A program made the translations under genes and the position numbers. From NCBI GenBank assembly GCA_020633975.1, contig JACKCR010000002.1, positions 1,364,001-1,428,000 on the forward strand: a stretch of DNA of 64,000 bases, given 5' to 3'. The stretch is from Candidatus Eiseniibacteriota bacterium. GTDB lineage: Bacteria; Eisenbacteria; RBG-16-71-46; CAIMUX01. The stretch's first letter is position 1. The number at the start of each line of letters is the position of its first letter. The notes below the pieces were generated by a model, which saw only the letters and a list, made by a program, of their open reading frames with translations, was not told the DNA's origin and made no database searches. Positions 44,846-54,576 of this stretch are shown in pieces.

Positions 44846-45301
44846 CTACTTGTCCTTCCGGGACCAGTCGTACGGCACGTCGTTGTCGTGCGGCGCGACC
44901 CGGTACTCGTCCGGATTCTCGTAGTCGTAGTGCTCGGTCGGAATGTTGAGAAGGATCCCTGTCTCCGTCCCCACCCCCTTCATGCCATGGAGCACGAAGT
45001 TCGGGATCCGAACGAGGCAGGGGTTCTTCTCACCGATGAAGAACTCGTTCACTTCACCGTGGGTCGGAGACTCCTTGCGTCCGTCGTAGAGCACGACCTT
45101 GACCATGCCCTTGACCACACAGAAGTGATCCGTCTGCTTCTCGTGGTAGTGCCAGCCCTTCACCACACCCGGATAGACCGCGGTGATGTAGGCCTGGCCG
45201 AACTTCTCGTAGAAGCTGTCGTCGTTGCGGAGGATCTCCATGAGATACCCCCGCTCGTCGGCGAGCACGTTGAGTTTCTTGACGACGACTCCGTCGATCA
45301 C
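44846..45301 (-). CDS. RmlC-like dTDP-sugar epimerase (cupin)
   Basis: A 151-residue cupin related to dTDP-4-dehydrorhamnose 3,5-epimerase. It keeps H-Y-H-E-K-Q-T-D-H-F and Y-D-G-R, with R/H positions typical of the family. It is shorter than RmlC (about 180). GTG start at 45301 overlaps the ugd stop (GTGA). A WxcM/FdtA-like isomerase is an alternative. Confidence 0.75.
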   Translation of the reverse strand: MIDGVVVKKLNVLADERGYLMEILRNDDSFYEKFGQAYITAVYPGVVKGWHYHEKQTDHFCVVKGMVKVVLYDGRKESPTHGEVNEFFIGEKNPCLVRIPNFVLHGMKGVGTETGILLNIPTEHYDYENPDEYRVAPHDNDVPYDWSRKDK

Positions 45302-46713
45302 GCCGCTCCACCCTTCTTCTTGGCCTTACCGGCCTTCTTCGATGCCTTGGCCTTGGAGCCACCGGAGGCTGCCGCAGGAGCGCCGTTGGGGCCACCGTCG
45401 AACCCACGGCCGACACCGAGGTACTGGAACCCGGCGTCGCGCAGCTTGGCCGGATCGTAGATGTTCCTGCAGTCGACGACGCGCGCGCTCTTCATCGCCT
45501 TCTTGAGCGTTCCGAGGTCGAGCTGACGGAACTCGTTCCACTCGGTCGCGATCACGAGCGCATCCGCTCCCTTGGCCGCTTCGTATGCGTCCTGCGTGAA
45601 GTCGACGTTCTTGAGTTCGAGAGCCGCCGTCTCCATCGCGATCGGGTCGTAGGCCCGAACCACCGCGCCCTTCTTCTGCATCCCCTTGATCAGCTCGAGC
45701 GCAACCGAGTCACGCACATCGTCGGTCTGCGGCTTGAAGGAGAGACCGAGCACTGCGATCGTCTTCCCCTCGAGGTCACCGACCAGGCTCTCGACCTTGG
45801 TCAGCATGCTCTGCCGCTGGCGCTTGTTCACCGCGATGGTCGCGTTGACGATGGCGCTCGGAACTCCGAGAGCCTTGCTGAAATCGGCGAGCGCGAGCGT
45901 GTCCTTGGGGAAGCAGGAGCCACCGTAGCCGGGCCCCGCGTGGAGGAACTTGGGCCCGATCCGGCGGTCCTGTCCCATCGCCTTCGCGACGACCTTGACG
46001 TCACCGCCCACGGCCTCGCAGATGTTCGACATCTCGTTGATGAACGAGATCTTGGTCGCGAGGAACGCGTTCGACGCATACTTGATCAGCTCTGCGGTCT
46101 GGACGTTCGTCCGGACCATCGGGGTCTCGTTGAGATAGAGCGGGCGGTAGATCTCGGTGAGGATCTGCTCCGCCTTCTTGGACCACGTGCCGATGACGAC
46201 GCGGTCCGGACGCATGAAGTCCTCGACGGCAGACCCTTCGCGGAGGAACTCGGGGTTGCTCGCGACGTCGTACGGAACGTTCTTCTTCCGCTCCTTCAGC
46301 ACCTTCCCGATCAGCTCGTGGACGTTGCGTCCCGTCCCGACCGGCACCGTGCTCTTCTGGACGACGAGCTTGTAGGAAGTCATCGTCTCCGCGATCGTAC
46401 GGGCTGCGCCGAAGACTTGAGAGAGGTCCGCTTCCCCACCCTTGCCGGGCGGAGTCCCCACCGCGATGAAGATGGTGCGCGCACCCTTGATCGCCTTGGC
46501 GAGGTCCGAGGTGAAGACCAGTCGCTCGTTGTCGACGTTCCGCTGTACCACCTCTCCCAGGGAGAACTCGTAGAACGGGATCTTCCCGTCCTTGAGCTTG
46601 GCGATCTTGTTTTCGTCGAGGTCGACGCAGGTGACATGATTCCCGAAGTCGGCCAAACCAGCGCCTGTTACCAGGCCGACATACCCCGTTCCCAGAATCG
46701 CGATCTTCTCCAT
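45298..46713 (-). CDS. ugd: UDP-glucose 6-dehydrogenase
   Basis: Ugd makes UDP-glucuronate, a precursor of acidic envelope sugars. It has G-T-G-Y-V-G-L-V (8-15), E-F-L-R-E-G-S-A and the catalytic C267 in G-G-S-C-F-P-K-D. The ATG at 46713 follows a good promoter. Its last 17 residues are Lys-rich (K-A-S-K-K-A-G-K-A-K-K-K). Length 471 is slightly above normal because of that tail. Confidence 0.96.
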   Translation of the reverse strand: MEKIAILGTGYVGLVTGAGLADFGNHVTCVDLDENKIAKLKDGKIPFYEFSLGEVVQRNVDNERLVFTSDLAKAIKGARTIFIAVGTPPGKGGEADLSQVFGAARTIAETMTSYKLVVQKSTVPVGTGRNVHELIGKVLKERKKNVPYDVASNPEFLREGSAVEDFMRPDRVVIGTWSKKAEQILTEIYRPLYLNETPMVRTNVQTAELIKYASNAFLATKISFINEMSNICEAVGGDVKVVAKAMGQDRRIGPKFLHAGPGYGGSCFPKDTLALADFSKALGVPSAIVNATIAVNKRQRQSMLTKVESLVGDLEGKTIAVLGLSFKPQTDDVRDSVALELIKGMQKKGAVVRAYDPIAMETAALELKNVDFTQDAYEAAKGADALVIATEWNEFRQLDLGTLKKAMKSARVVDCRNIYDPAKLRDAGFQYLGVGRGFDGGPNGAPAAASGGSKAKASKKAGKAKKKGGAA

Positions 46714-46958
46714 CGACTCCTCCGTAGTCCCACTTGCACGAAAGCGTAAATGGTAGGCCGTCCGTACGCAGAGGTCAATCGAACGCCCCGTTCGAGCACC
46801 GTGAGTGCTTGCTGGAACGATGCGCAACGGTCCTAGTGGCCACCTTCGGCCCTTTGCTCAGCCCTGACCGGTCCGCGGTCGCCCGTGATCGGCCCATGGA
46901 CGGCCCTCTCCCAGCCCTCCACCCGGCCACGGCTCTCTCAGCGCGGGCACCTAGCGGC
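46714..46958. other. 245-base intergenic region
   Basis: Lies between pyrF and ugd. It contains the ugd promoter at 46750-46778 and no convincing CDS. Confidence 0.6.
46750..46778 (-). promoter_or_regulatory. Sigma70-type promoter of ugd
   Basis: TTGACC (46773-46778) and TACCAT (46750-46755) have 17-nt spacing on the minus strand and lead to a 5' UTR of about 30 nt with GGAGGAG before the ugd ATG. Confidence 0.75.
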
Positions 46959-47693
46959 CTACCTACCTTCCATTCTCTCGACCATCGCGCGGGCTACCTG
47001 GACGGGATCCGTCGCTCTCGTGATCGGCCGCCCCACGACGATCCAGTCCGCACCGCCTGCGACGGCCGCTTCAGGAGTTCCAACAGCGACCTGGTCGCCC
47101 CTATCCCCTTCCGGCAGCCGGATTCCCGGACAGACGAGAACCGGATTCGGCCCATGGGCCCCGCGGAGCGGACCGGCCGCGTCCACCGGTGCGACCCATC
47201 CGTCGAGCCCCGCGGCCACGGCGCTTCCCGCGAGCGCGACCACGTCGTCCCAAGGGCGCTCCGGATCGGGTGCGGCCAAACTGGTCAGCCGAGTGACGCC
47301 AACGAGGAGCGGCGCCGATTGGCCCCTCCCCCGGAGTTCTGCAGTGACGGCCGACACCGCCTCGAGTGCGGCCTGGCCGGCCGGCACGTGGACGGTCGTG
47401 AGATCGACTCCATGCGCGGCGAGGCTCCGGACTGCGCTCGCCATCGTGTTCGGGATGTCGTGGAGCTTGAGGTCCAGGAAGATCCGCTTCCGTCGCTCAC
47501 GCAACGCTCCCAAGAACGACGGCCCTTCGGCGTAGAACAGCTCCATGCCGACCTTGTACCAACACACCGCGTCCCCGAGCCGATCGACCATCTCGAGCGC
47601 GGTCTTCCCGTCTGGGAAGTCCAAGGCCACGATCAACCGATCGAGAGCGGTCCCCGGCCGGAGGGGGTTCGTGTCTGGCGCGGTCTGGGTCAT
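46959..47693 (-). CDS. pyrF: Orotidine 5'-phosphate decarboxylase
   Basis: PyrF makes UMP from OMP. The catalytic D-L-K-L-H-D-I-P-N-T motif is present, as are the phosphate-binding P-G-I-R and V-G-R-P-I-T near the C-terminus. It has 244 residues. It is last in the pyr operon and follows pyrD after an 11-base gap. Confidence 0.96.
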   Translation of the reverse strand: MTQTAPDTNPLRPGTALDRLIVALDFPDGKTALEMVDRLGDAVCWYKVGMELFYAEGPSFLGALRERRKRIFLDLKLHDIPNTMASAVRSLAAHGVDLTTVHVPAGQAALEAVSAVTAELRGRGQSAPLLVGVTRLTSLAAPDPERPWDDVVALAGSAVAAGLDGWVAPVDAAGPLRGAHGPNPVLVCPGIRLPEGDRGDQVAVGTPEAAVAGGADWIVVGRPITRATDPVQVARAMVERMEGR

Positions 47694-47704
47694 CGTTACT
47701 CCTT

Positions 47705-48646
47705 TCAAGGGCGAGCGGGCCCGCTCGGGTCGAGGTACGAGCCGATCAGATCTCCGATGCTCGTGAGTCCCTCCGAGCGGAGGAAGTCCTTCATTCCGTC
47801 CTGGATCCGGGCCGCGATGTCGGGGACCCGGAACGATGCCGTCCCTACCTGGACGGCCGAGGCGCCGACGACGAGGAACTGGAGCGCGTCGTTTGCGGAG
47901 GCGATCCCCCCGCACCCCACCACGGGAAGCGGAGTCGCTCGCACCGTCTCGCGAACCTTGGCCAGTGCAAGCGGACGGATGGCGGGTCCGGAGACTCCGC
48001 CGGTGCCGAGCGGGATATGGCTCCGTCGCGTCTTCACGTCCACCGAGAGCCCGACGAACGTGTTCACCGCGGTGAATGCGTCGGCGCCAGCATCCGCGCA
48101 GGCCTTCGCCACGACGCCGATGTGGCTCACGTTCGGACTGAGCTTGGTCCAGAGCGGCAGCTTCGTGACGTTCCGCACGGCCGTGATCACTTCGGCAGCG
48201 GACTCGGGGCGCTGACAGAACTCGATCCCGCCCTCCTTCACGTTCGGACACGAGACGTTGATCTCATACGCGACGATCCCGTCCACGCCTTCCAAACGCT
48301 GGACCGTTTCGACGAACTCCTCGGCGCGCCTCCCGCCCACGGACGCGATGATCGGCACGCCGAGCGCGCGCAGCTTCGGCAGCTTCTCTTCGCGGAACCG
48401 ATCGACGCCGACGTTCTGGAGGCCGATCGAGTTGATGAGCCCGGCCGGAGTCTCGTGGAGCCTGAGCGGCTCGTTCCCGCGCCGCGGTTCCAACGTGATC
48501 GTCTTCGTCACGATCCCACCGAGCTCGCCGGCCCGCGTCAGTTCGGGCGACTCGGAGCCGTACCCGAACGTCCCGGACGCTACGAGCACCGGCGTCGGAA
48601 GGGTGACGCTTCCCACCCGAACGGAGAGGTCCAGCTCACCACTCAT
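47705..48646 (-). CDS. pyrD: Dihydroorotate dehydrogenase, class 1B catalytic subunit
   Basis: PyrD oxidises dihydroorotate with FMN and passes electrons via PyrK. Motifs are N-S-I-G-L-Q-N, the active-site base in N-V-S-C-P-N and the FMN phosphate site G-C-G-G-I-A-S. The start ATG at 48646 overlaps the pyrK stop (ATGA), giving 313 residues. Pairing with PyrK indicates the NAD-dependent 1B class. Confidence 0.96.
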   Translation of the reverse strand: MSGELDLSVRVGSVTLPTPVLVASGTFGYGSESPELTRAGELGGIVTKTITLEPRRGNEPLRLHETPAGLINSIGLQNVGVDRFREEKLPKLRALGVPIIASVGGRRAEEFVETVQRLEGVDGIVAYEINVSCPNVKEGGIEFCQRPESAAEVITAVRNVTKLPLWTKLSPNVSHIGVVAKACADAGADAFTAVNTFVGLSVDVKTRRSHIPLGTGGVSGPAIRPLALAKVRETVRATPLPVVGCGGIASANDALQFLVVGASAVQVGTASFRVPDIAARIQDGMKDFLRSEGLTSIGDLIGSYLDPSGPARP

Positions 48647-49479
48647 TCCCGTACCCCTTCCCAGTCGACCCGCTCGGCATCGAAGACCGGGCCGTCCACA
48701 CATGCAAAGCGGTAGTGACCGAACTCGTCGCCGACTTCGTCCTCGCTCTGCTTCACCGGGACGGCGCATCCTGCGCAGATCCCGAATCCGCAGCCGAAGA
48801 GAGTCTCGAGCGAGACCTGGGCCGGAAAGCCGCGAGCGATCGCCCAGTCCGAGAGCGCATGGAGCATCGGGTTGGGACCGCACGAGTAGATCGCGTCCGA
48901 GTCGGGCCGGATCCGCCCCTCTTCGAGCAACGCGTCCAGAAGCCCGAGAAGGTGACCATGGAATCCGACCGAACCGTCTTGGGTCGCGATCTCGATCGGG
49001 TAGGCCGGGTCTTCGAGTTCGTGCAGCTGATCCGGTCCGCGCACGCCGAAGAGAAGGAGCCCCTCCGGATGCGTCTTGCGGATCTGGTCGCCGAGGGAAA
49101 GGAGCGGAGCCACTCCCCGTCCGCCGCCGACGAGAATCGGTCGTCTTCCCGGGATCGGGCGGAAGCCGCGTCCCAACGGACCTACGAGAGACGTGTGCTC
49201 GCCAGGTCGACACGCCGCGAGCGCCCGGGTGCCGTCTCCGACGGGCGCGAACACGAGGTGAAGTCGCAGCTCGCCGGACCCTTCTCGCGTGCGGGCGATC
49301 GAAAAGGGGCGACGGAGCACGAACGGATCGGCCGGCCGGCACTCCACCTGTACGAACTGTCCGGGTTCCGCAGGCCCCCAATCCGAGGGGAGCCGGAACA
49401 CGATCTCACGGATCTCCTTCGTCAGTGGGTCGTTCCGGAGGATCTCCGCACTGACGATTCGGGGATGTGGGAGTGACAA
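48643..49479 (-). CDS. pyrK: Dihydroorotate dehydrogenase electron-transfer subunit
   Basis: The flavin (FAD) and 2Fe-2S partner of PyrD. It has ferredoxin-reductase-type F-V-L-R-R-P-F-S, a G-G-G-R-G-V-A-P-L NAD region, C-G-P-N-P-M-L and the cluster Cys C-G-F-G-I-C-A-G-C plus a distal Cys. The start is TTG at 49479 with AGGAG 5 nt upstream. It has 278 residues. Confidence 0.94.
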   Translation of the reverse strand: MSLPHPRIVSAEILRNDPLTKEIREIVFRLPSDWGPAEPGQFVQVECRPADPFVLRRPFSIARTREGSGELRLHLVFAPVGDGTRALAACRPGEHTSLVGPLGRGFRPIPGRRPILVGGGRGVAPLLSLGDQIRKTHPEGLLLFGVRGPDQLHELEDPAYPIEIATQDGSVGFHGHLLGLLDALLEEGRIRPDSDAIYSCGPNPMLHALSDWAIARGFPAQVSLETLFGCGFGICAGCAVPVKQSEDEVGDEFGHYRFACVDGPVFDAERVDWEGVRE

Positions 49480-49512
49480 GGGATCTCCTAGGTCCAGCGC
49501 AATCCGCGCCGG

Positions 49513-51528
49513 TCAGGGTTCGAGGGATCGGGTACGCAGCGAATCCTCGGGAGCTACGGGGACAGACGTCGAATCAGACCCGGTCGAATCAGACCCGGTC
49601 GAATCCGCCGCATTCGATCCAACCGCGGGAACCTGACTTGTCGGGTCAGCCACGGGAGACCCGTCCTCCGCGCCGCGTGGCGGTCTTGGTAGAACGGAGC
49701 GGATCGGCCTCCCGAGCGAATCGAGGGCGACGGGAATCGGTCGGCCCAACGAATCGAGCGCCGAGAAGCGACGCGCGTCCCGTGAGTCCGGTCCCATCCG
49801 ACCCAATCCGAGCGAGTCCCAGACCGCAGACGTGGAGTCGGAGAACATCGGCCGTCCCAGTGAATCGACCGGCATCCCGGCGAAACGACCGTCTCCGAGC
49901 ATGCCGCGCCCGCGCAGCAGGTTCACGTCGGAACTCGGTGCGTCCCCCTCCTCTGGCAACGGGGCGGCTTCCGGCTCAGGCTCGGGTTCCGGTTCCGGTT
50001 CCGGTTCCGGCTCGACGAGGAGCGCCGCTAGCCCGCTCGTGTCCGCACCCGCATCAGCGAGCACCTGGATCGCCGCGCGCGCCTGGGTCGACGCTGGATA
50101 GCTCGCGACGACGTCCCGCAGCTGCTCGTATCCGGTGTCGTCCGGAAGGTCGTCCTCCTCGAGGTGGATCCACGCCTCGGCATAGGCCGCGCGCGCCGCA
50201 ATCTTGGACTCGGGATACTGATCCACGACGAGTTGGTACTGGGCCAGAGCGGCCGGGACATCCTTCTTCGAGTAGTAGTAGAGCTCGGCGATCTGGAGTG
50301 CGGCCCCCGCACGCTTGTCCTCACCGGAATCCGTCCCCGCCGCTTCTTCCGAGGACAGGGCACGCAGCTTGCGGAGGTCCGCGGCCCGGGCACGGGCCAG
50401 GTCTCGAAACGCCGGCCGGAGGTTTCCCCTCGCCGCCTCGTCATAGGCCCCTTGGGCTGCGTCCAGCGAGTCCATGTAGGCTTCGTAGGTGTACCCGATC
50501 TGATACTGGGCTTCGTGGGAGTAGGGCGACGCTTTGTCCTTCTCCAGGATTTCGCGTAGCACCTCGATCGCGAGTTCCGGACGGCCTTCGCGGTTGTACG
50601 CCTGGGCCAGACCGAGACGGACGCGAGCCGGGTAGTCGCCTCGATTCCGCAAGTTCGCTTCGTTCTTCGGGAGCTGCTGCGTCAACCGATCGATGGCCTC
50701 GTCGGCCCGCCCGAGACGGACGAGCGCCTCGGCCGATCGAAGCTGCGACTCCTCGTACCGAGACTGGTCCTTGGTCTTCGCCGCCAACTCCTCGTACGCA
50801 GTGAGCGCGCTGTCATAGCTCCCAGCTTCGAAGTAGAGCCGACCGATCTCGAGGAGTCCGTCCTGTCCGCGGTCGTCCTTCGGGTAGGAGTCGACCAGCG
50901 TGCGATAGCGCCGGATCGCCTCGCTCCGTTCGCCTTCCTTCTCCGCGCTTCCAGCCAGGGTGAACAGAATGTCCGGCTTCTGCTCCAACTTGGGATCCGT
51001 GGCGAGCGCGTTGTCGAACGCCTTCTCCATCTCCTCGTAGCGACCGCGCTCATGGAGCGCCAAACCCTTGACGTAGTAGGCCCGCGCGAGGAAGTCGGAA
51101 TCCGGAAACCCCTGGATGAACCCGTCCAAGGTGACCAGTGCGGAGTCGTACGCCGCTTTGCCGTAGTAGGACGCGCCGAGGAGGTAGACCGCGTCGTCGG
51201 CCCAGCGGCTGTCCCCGTGGAAGTTGAGGACCTTCTTGCACTGGAGGATGGCGTCGTCGTACCGACGTACCGCCTCTTGTGGGACGGGGTCGTTGGCTGC
51301 CGCCCCGCGCGCGCTCGGGGTCGTCCGAAGAGCCGTCAACCGGATCCTCTCCGCCGCCTCGTAGTGCCGCTTTGCGAAGTAGAAGGTGTTGAAGTAGGCG
51401 CACCCGGCGAGGAACAGCATGAGGAACGGAGCCGATGGACGCCCCCAGCGGGCAAGTCGCGACGTCCACCCGGAGGGACGGGATCCCGTCCCCCCCGGCC
51501 GCTCACGATGGCTTCCGAAGCCTCTCAC
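49513..51528 (-). CDS. TPR lipoprotein within the pyr operon
   Basis: The start is GTG at 51528 with AAGGGGA upstream, giving a long n-region and then P-F-L-M-L-F-L-A-G-C, a lipobox. The 671 residues contain many TPR-type repeats (A-Y-Y-V-K-G-L-A-L-H-E-R-G-R and similar). Near the C-terminus there is an E-P repeat, then tandem D-S-L-G-R-P units and an S-D-S-T-G repeat. The TPR part resembles BamD/YbgF-like outer-membrane lipoproteins. It lies between pyrC and pyrK, and nothing suggests a pyrimidine role. Confidence 0.82.
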   Translation of the reverse strand: MRGFGSHRERPGGTGSRPSGWTSRLARWGRPSAPFLMLFLAGCAYFNTFYFAKRHYEAAERIRLTALRTTPSARGAAANDPVPQEAVRRYDDAILQCKKVLNFHGDSRWADDAVYLLGASYYGKAAYDSALVTLDGFIQGFPDSDFLARAYYVKGLALHERGRYEEMEKAFDNALATDPKLEQKPDILFTLAGSAEKEGERSEAIRRYRTLVDSYPKDDRGQDGLLEIGRLYFEAGSYDSALTAYEELAAKTKDQSRYEESQLRSAEALVRLGRADEAIDRLTQQLPKNEANLRNRGDYPARVRLGLAQAYNREGRPELAIEVLREILEKDKASPYSHEAQYQIGYTYEAYMDSLDAAQGAYDEAARGNLRPAFRDLARARAADLRKLRALSSEEAAGTDSGEDKRAGAALQIAELYYYSKKDVPAALAQYQLVVDQYPESKIAARAAYAEAWIHLEEDDLPDDTGYEQLRDVVASYPASTQARAAIQVLADAGADTSGLAALLVEPEPEPEPEPEPEPEAAPLPEEGDAPSSDVNLLRGRGMLGDGRFAGMPVDSLGRPMFSDSTSAVWDSLGLGRMGPDSRDARRFSALDSLGRPIPVALDSLGRPIRSVLPRPPRGAEDGSPVADPTSQVPAVGSNAADSTGSDSTGSDSTSVPVAPEDSLRTRSLEP
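49973..50013. repeat. Hexanucleotide microsatellite in the TPR lipoprotein gene
   Basis: Tandem GGTTCC-like units encode alternating E-P. Being hexamers they would change length without a frameshift. Confidence 0.7.
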
Positions 51529-51545
51529 TCGAAACGTCCCCTTGC

Positions 51546-52901
51546 TCAGCGCTGGTTCTCCCCGACCGGTACGGCCGACGTCCCTGTCCCACCCCGCTCG
51601 GGCATGCCCGGTTCCTGAAACGTCACCGAGCCCATGGAGAGAGTGAGCCTCACGGCGACCGGAAGGGTGTGCCCCACGAACGGACAGTTCCGCCCCATCG
51701 ACTCGAACGTCTCCGCCGCGATGGTACGACGGGCGGAGAGATCGAGCACGGTGAGATCCGCCCACTCTCCCACCGAGAGCGTAGGAACGGGCAGTCCGAG
51801 GATCTCCCGGGGCCGCGAAGAGAGTGCTCTCACGAACGATCCGAGACTCCAACCGCCTTCTTCCACGAGGACGGCGAATGACGCGGAGACGACCGTCTCG
51901 AGACCGGCCACCCCGAATGGCGCCCGATCGAACTCGACGTCCGTGGCGACGCGGGTGTGCGGGAAGTGATCGGAGACGATCACGTCGATCGTCCCATCCA
52001 TCACCCCCCGGCGGAGTGCGGCTCGGTCGCTCTCCTCCCGGAGAGGCGGGTTGCACTTGAAGCGTGGGTCGTAGTCCCGCAGCGCTTCGTCGGTGAATGT
52101 GAGGTGATGAGCCGTGACTTCGGCGCTCACGTCGAGACCACGCTCCTTCGCACGACGGATCATCTCCACCCCGGCCTCGCTCGAGACGTGCTGCACGTGG
52201 ACGCGACATCCGGTGAGCGCAGCGATCGAGAGGTTCCTGGCCAGCGTGATCTCCTCGCAGGAACTCGGGATCCCGCGGAGACCGAGGGTGGTCGAGACGA
52301 ACCCCTCGTGCATGACTCCTCGTCCCCGTAGGTCGGCGTCATCGCAGTGGACGAGCACCGGGAGCCCGCACATCCGCGCATACTCCATCCCGCGGCGAAG
52401 CACCTCGCTCGATGCGGTGGCATGCCCGTCGTCCGAAACACCGACCGCGCCGGTATCGGCCAGCTCCCACATTTCGGTGAGCTGCTTGCCGTCGAGCCCC
52501 TTGGTGAGCGCTGCCACCGGGTGGACCGTGGTCCCGCACGTGCCACGCGTCCGTTCGTGGATCAGGTCGATCACAGCCCGCGTGTCGTTCGGGGTCGGCG
52601 TGCTCGGCATCGCCGCCACCGCGCTGAACCCACCCGCCGCCGCGGCGCGAGAGCCGGACGCGATCGTCTCCGCGTCCTCACCGCCCGGTTCACGCAGGTT
52701 CACATGCAGATCGAAGAGGCCGGGGACGACGGTGGAGCCTCCCAGGTCGAGCTCGGGGAGCCCGTTCCCCACCAGCTCCGGGCCGATCGCCGCGATCTTG
52801 CCCTCTTCGATCCGTACATCGCAGGGCGCCGGATCGATCGCCCCGTTGTCTCCCAACCTCCGGACGTTGCGGAGAAGGAGGTTTGCTTTCGTCTCGCTCA
52901 T
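51546..52901 (-). CDS. pyrC: Dihydroorotase-like protein with altered metal ligand
   Basis: PyrC of type I cyclises carbamoyl-aspartate. The 451 residues follow ATG 52901 (AGGAGG 8 nt upstream). The first metal motif D-x-H-x-H is D64-L-H66-V-N68, so the second His is Asn. The remaining motifs look intact: S-D-D-G, H-C-D-D, H-V-Q-H-V-S-S and S-D-H-F-P-H. Loss of one ligand by a single-base change (CAC to AAC) leaves the activity uncertain. It could be an inactive subunit supporting PyrB, as known for PyrC-prime of pseudomonads. It lies just downstream of pyrB. Confidence 0.88.
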   Translation of the reverse strand: MSETKANLLLRNVRRLGDNGAIDPAPCDVRIEEGKIAAIGPELVGNGLPELDLGGSTVVPGLFDLHVNLREPGGEDAETIASGSRAAAAGGFSAVAAMPSTPTPNDTRAVIDLIHERTRGTCGTTVHPVAALTKGLDGKQLTEMWELADTGAVGVSDDGHATASSEVLRRGMEYARMCGLPVLVHCDDADLRGRGVMHEGFVSTTLGLRGIPSSCEEITLARNLSIAALTGCRVHVQHVSSEAGVEMIRRAKERGLDVSAEVTAHHLTFTDEALRDYDPRFKCNPPLREESDRAALRRGVMDGTIDVIVSDHFPHTRVATDVEFDRAPFGVAGLETVVSASFAVLVEEGGWSLGSFVRALSSRPREILGLPVPTLSVGEWADLTVLDLSARRTIAAETFESMGRNCPFVGHTLPVAVRLTLSMGSVTFQEPGMPERGGTGTSAVPVGENQR

Positions 52902-52913
52902 GCTCACTCCCTC

Positions 52914-53873
52914 CTACAGCGCCACCGGCTCGGGAACGTTCGCGGCTCCACTCGCTTGCCAGACGAGGAAGCAGACAGCCATGCGAACGGCCACTCCGTT
53001 CGCAACCTGCTCGAGGATCACGGACTCGGGACCGTCCGCTACCTCGGAATCCATTTCCACTCCCCGGTTGATCGGTCCCGGGTGCATGACGAGGAGGTTC
53101 GGCGTGTTTCTGACGTGGTGTTGTCCCAAACCGAACTTGAGGGCGTACTCTCGGATCGAGGGAAGGAAACCGCTCTCCATCCGCTCGAGCTGGAGCCGGA
53201 GCACGATCACGACGTCACACGCTTCCAACGCTTCGTCGATTCGATGCGTGACCCTCACCCCGAGCCGCTCGATGTCCCGCGGCATCAGAGTCTGCGGACC
53301 AACCAACGTGACGTTCGCGCCGAACTTCTTCAGCCCCCAGATGTTCGACCGCGCCACCCGGCTGTGCGCGATGTCGCCGACGATCGCGACCCTCAACCCG
53401 TCCAACTTTCCCTTGTGGGCCCGCATCGTGTAGAGGTCGAGAAGCCCTTGCGTCGGGTGCTCGTGAAAGCCGTCACCCGCGTTGATCACACATGCGTCGA
53501 CGTTGCGCGCGAGGTAGTTCGGCGCACCAGAGGCGCCGTGCCTCAGCACGACCATATCGACCGCCATCGCTTCGATGTTTCGCACCGTGTCCTTCAGCGT
53601 CTCGCCCTTCGACACGGAGGAGCCGCTGGCGGAGAAGTTGATCACGTCTCCCGAGAGTCGTTTCTCTGCGAGTTCGAACGAAAGCCGGGTGCGAGTGGAT
53701 GGTTCGAAGAAGGTATTGCAGATCGTGACCCCGCGAAGGCTCGGCACCTTCTTCACCTGGCGGCCGATGACCTCCTTGAACGAACTAGCGGTGTCGAGGA
53801 TGTGCTCGATCTCTTCCCGCGATAGGTCTTCCAGGCCGAGGAGATGCTTCCTACGAAACGCGCCCTCGCTCAT
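52914..53873 (-). CDS. pyrB: Aspartate carbamoyltransferase catalytic subunit
   Basis: PyrB catalyses the first committed step of pyrimidine synthesis. Its carbamoyl-phosphate motif [12 protein letters not shown] and H-P-G-P-I-N-R-G are intact across 319 residues. Its ATG overlaps the pyrR stop (ATGA). No pyrI regulatory chain is present. Confidence 0.97.
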   Translation of the reverse strand: MSEGAFRRKHLLGLEDLSREEIEHILDTASSFKEVIGRQVKKVPSLRGVTICNTFFEPSTRTRLSFELAEKRLSGDVINFSASGSSVSKGETLKDTVRNIEAMAVDMVVLRHGASGAPNYLARNVDACVINAGDGFHEHPTQGLLDLYTMRAHKGKLDGLRVAIVGDIAHSRVARSNIWGLKKFGANVTLVGPQTLMPRDIERLGVRVTHRIDEALEACDVVIVLRLQLERMESGFLPSIREYALKFGLGQHHVRNTPNLLVMHPGPINRGVEMDSEVADGPESVILEQVANGVAVRMAVCFLVWQASGAANVPEPVAL

Positions 53874-54442
53874 TCACCCTCCCCGCGCGGGATCTCGCGA
53901 TCGAGTTCGTCGATCCGGATTCCGTCTTCTCCGTCGATCTCTTCGAGGTGAACGTGGATCACTTCCCGTCGTGAGGTCGGGACGTTCTTCCCGACGTAGT
54001 CCGCACGGATCGGCAGCTCGCGATGCCCACGGTCGACCAGGACGGCGAGCTGGATGGCGCGGGGCCGGCCGAAGTCGATGATCGCATCGAGTGCCGCTCG
54101 CACCGTACGTCCCGTGAAGAGCACGTCGTCGACCAGGACGACGATCTTGTCGTCGAGGTTGTACGGAATCTCCGTCGGCCGCGCGATCGGCTGCTGGGCC
54201 ACCTTCTGTAGGTCGTCGCGGTAGAAGGTGATGTCGAGGATGCCGAGCGGCACCGACGCCCCTTCGAAGTTCTTGATGTTGTCCTGAACTCTCTCCGCCA
54301 ACGGAACCCCACGACGCCGGATCCCGATGAGGACGACGTCCTCGATCCCCCGGTTCCGCTCGACGATCTCGTGGGAGATGCGGACGATCGCCCGACGCAT
54401 CTCGTCCGCGTTGACGATGAAGGCCTTGTGCTTGAAGTTCAT
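53870..54442 (-). CDS. pyrR: Pyr operon regulator/uracil phosphoribosyltransferase PyrR
   Basis: PyrR binds UMP and specific mRNA hairpins, lowering pyr expression, and has weak UPRTase activity. The PRPP motif [13 protein letters not shown] and an N-terminal R-I-S-H-E-I region are present in 190 residues. It is preceded by a PyrR-binding hairpin and a coupled leader ORF, whose stop overlaps this ATG. Confidence 0.95.
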   Translation of the reverse strand: MNFKHKAFIVNADEMRRAIVRISHEIVERNRGIEDVVLIGIRRRGVPLAERVQDNIKNFEGASVPLGILDITFYRDDLQKVAQQPIARPTEIPYNLDDKIVVLVDDVLFTGRTVRAALDAIIDFGRPRAIQLAVLVDRGHRELPIRADYVGKNVPTSRREVIHVHLEEIDGEDGIRIDELDREIPRGEGE

Positions 54443-54561
54443 TCAGACCTCCGACACGAAGTACGGATCCACGGCCGGGCCAGGCACACTTTCACCCAGG
54501 ACGTGGTAAGGAAAGGGCGCACACGGCGACTCGGCGCGGTGCTGCCTCGCGGTAGGCTCAT
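54439..54561 (-). CDS. Pyr operon leader ORF, 40 codons
   Basis: ATG 54561 has AAGGAG 9 nt upstream. The frame ([16 protein letters not shown]) ends in a TGA that overlaps the pyrR ATG as ATGA. The SD directly abuts the PyrR hairpin, so hairpin occupancy should block its translation and, via coupling, that of pyrR-pyrB. The peptide itself is Arg-rich without recognisable domain; it may simply be a translated leader. Confidence 0.6.
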   Translation of the reverse strand: MSLPRGSTAPSRRVRPFLTTSWVKVCLARPWIRTSCRRSE

Positions 54562-54576
54562 CTCGAGAGGCTCCTT

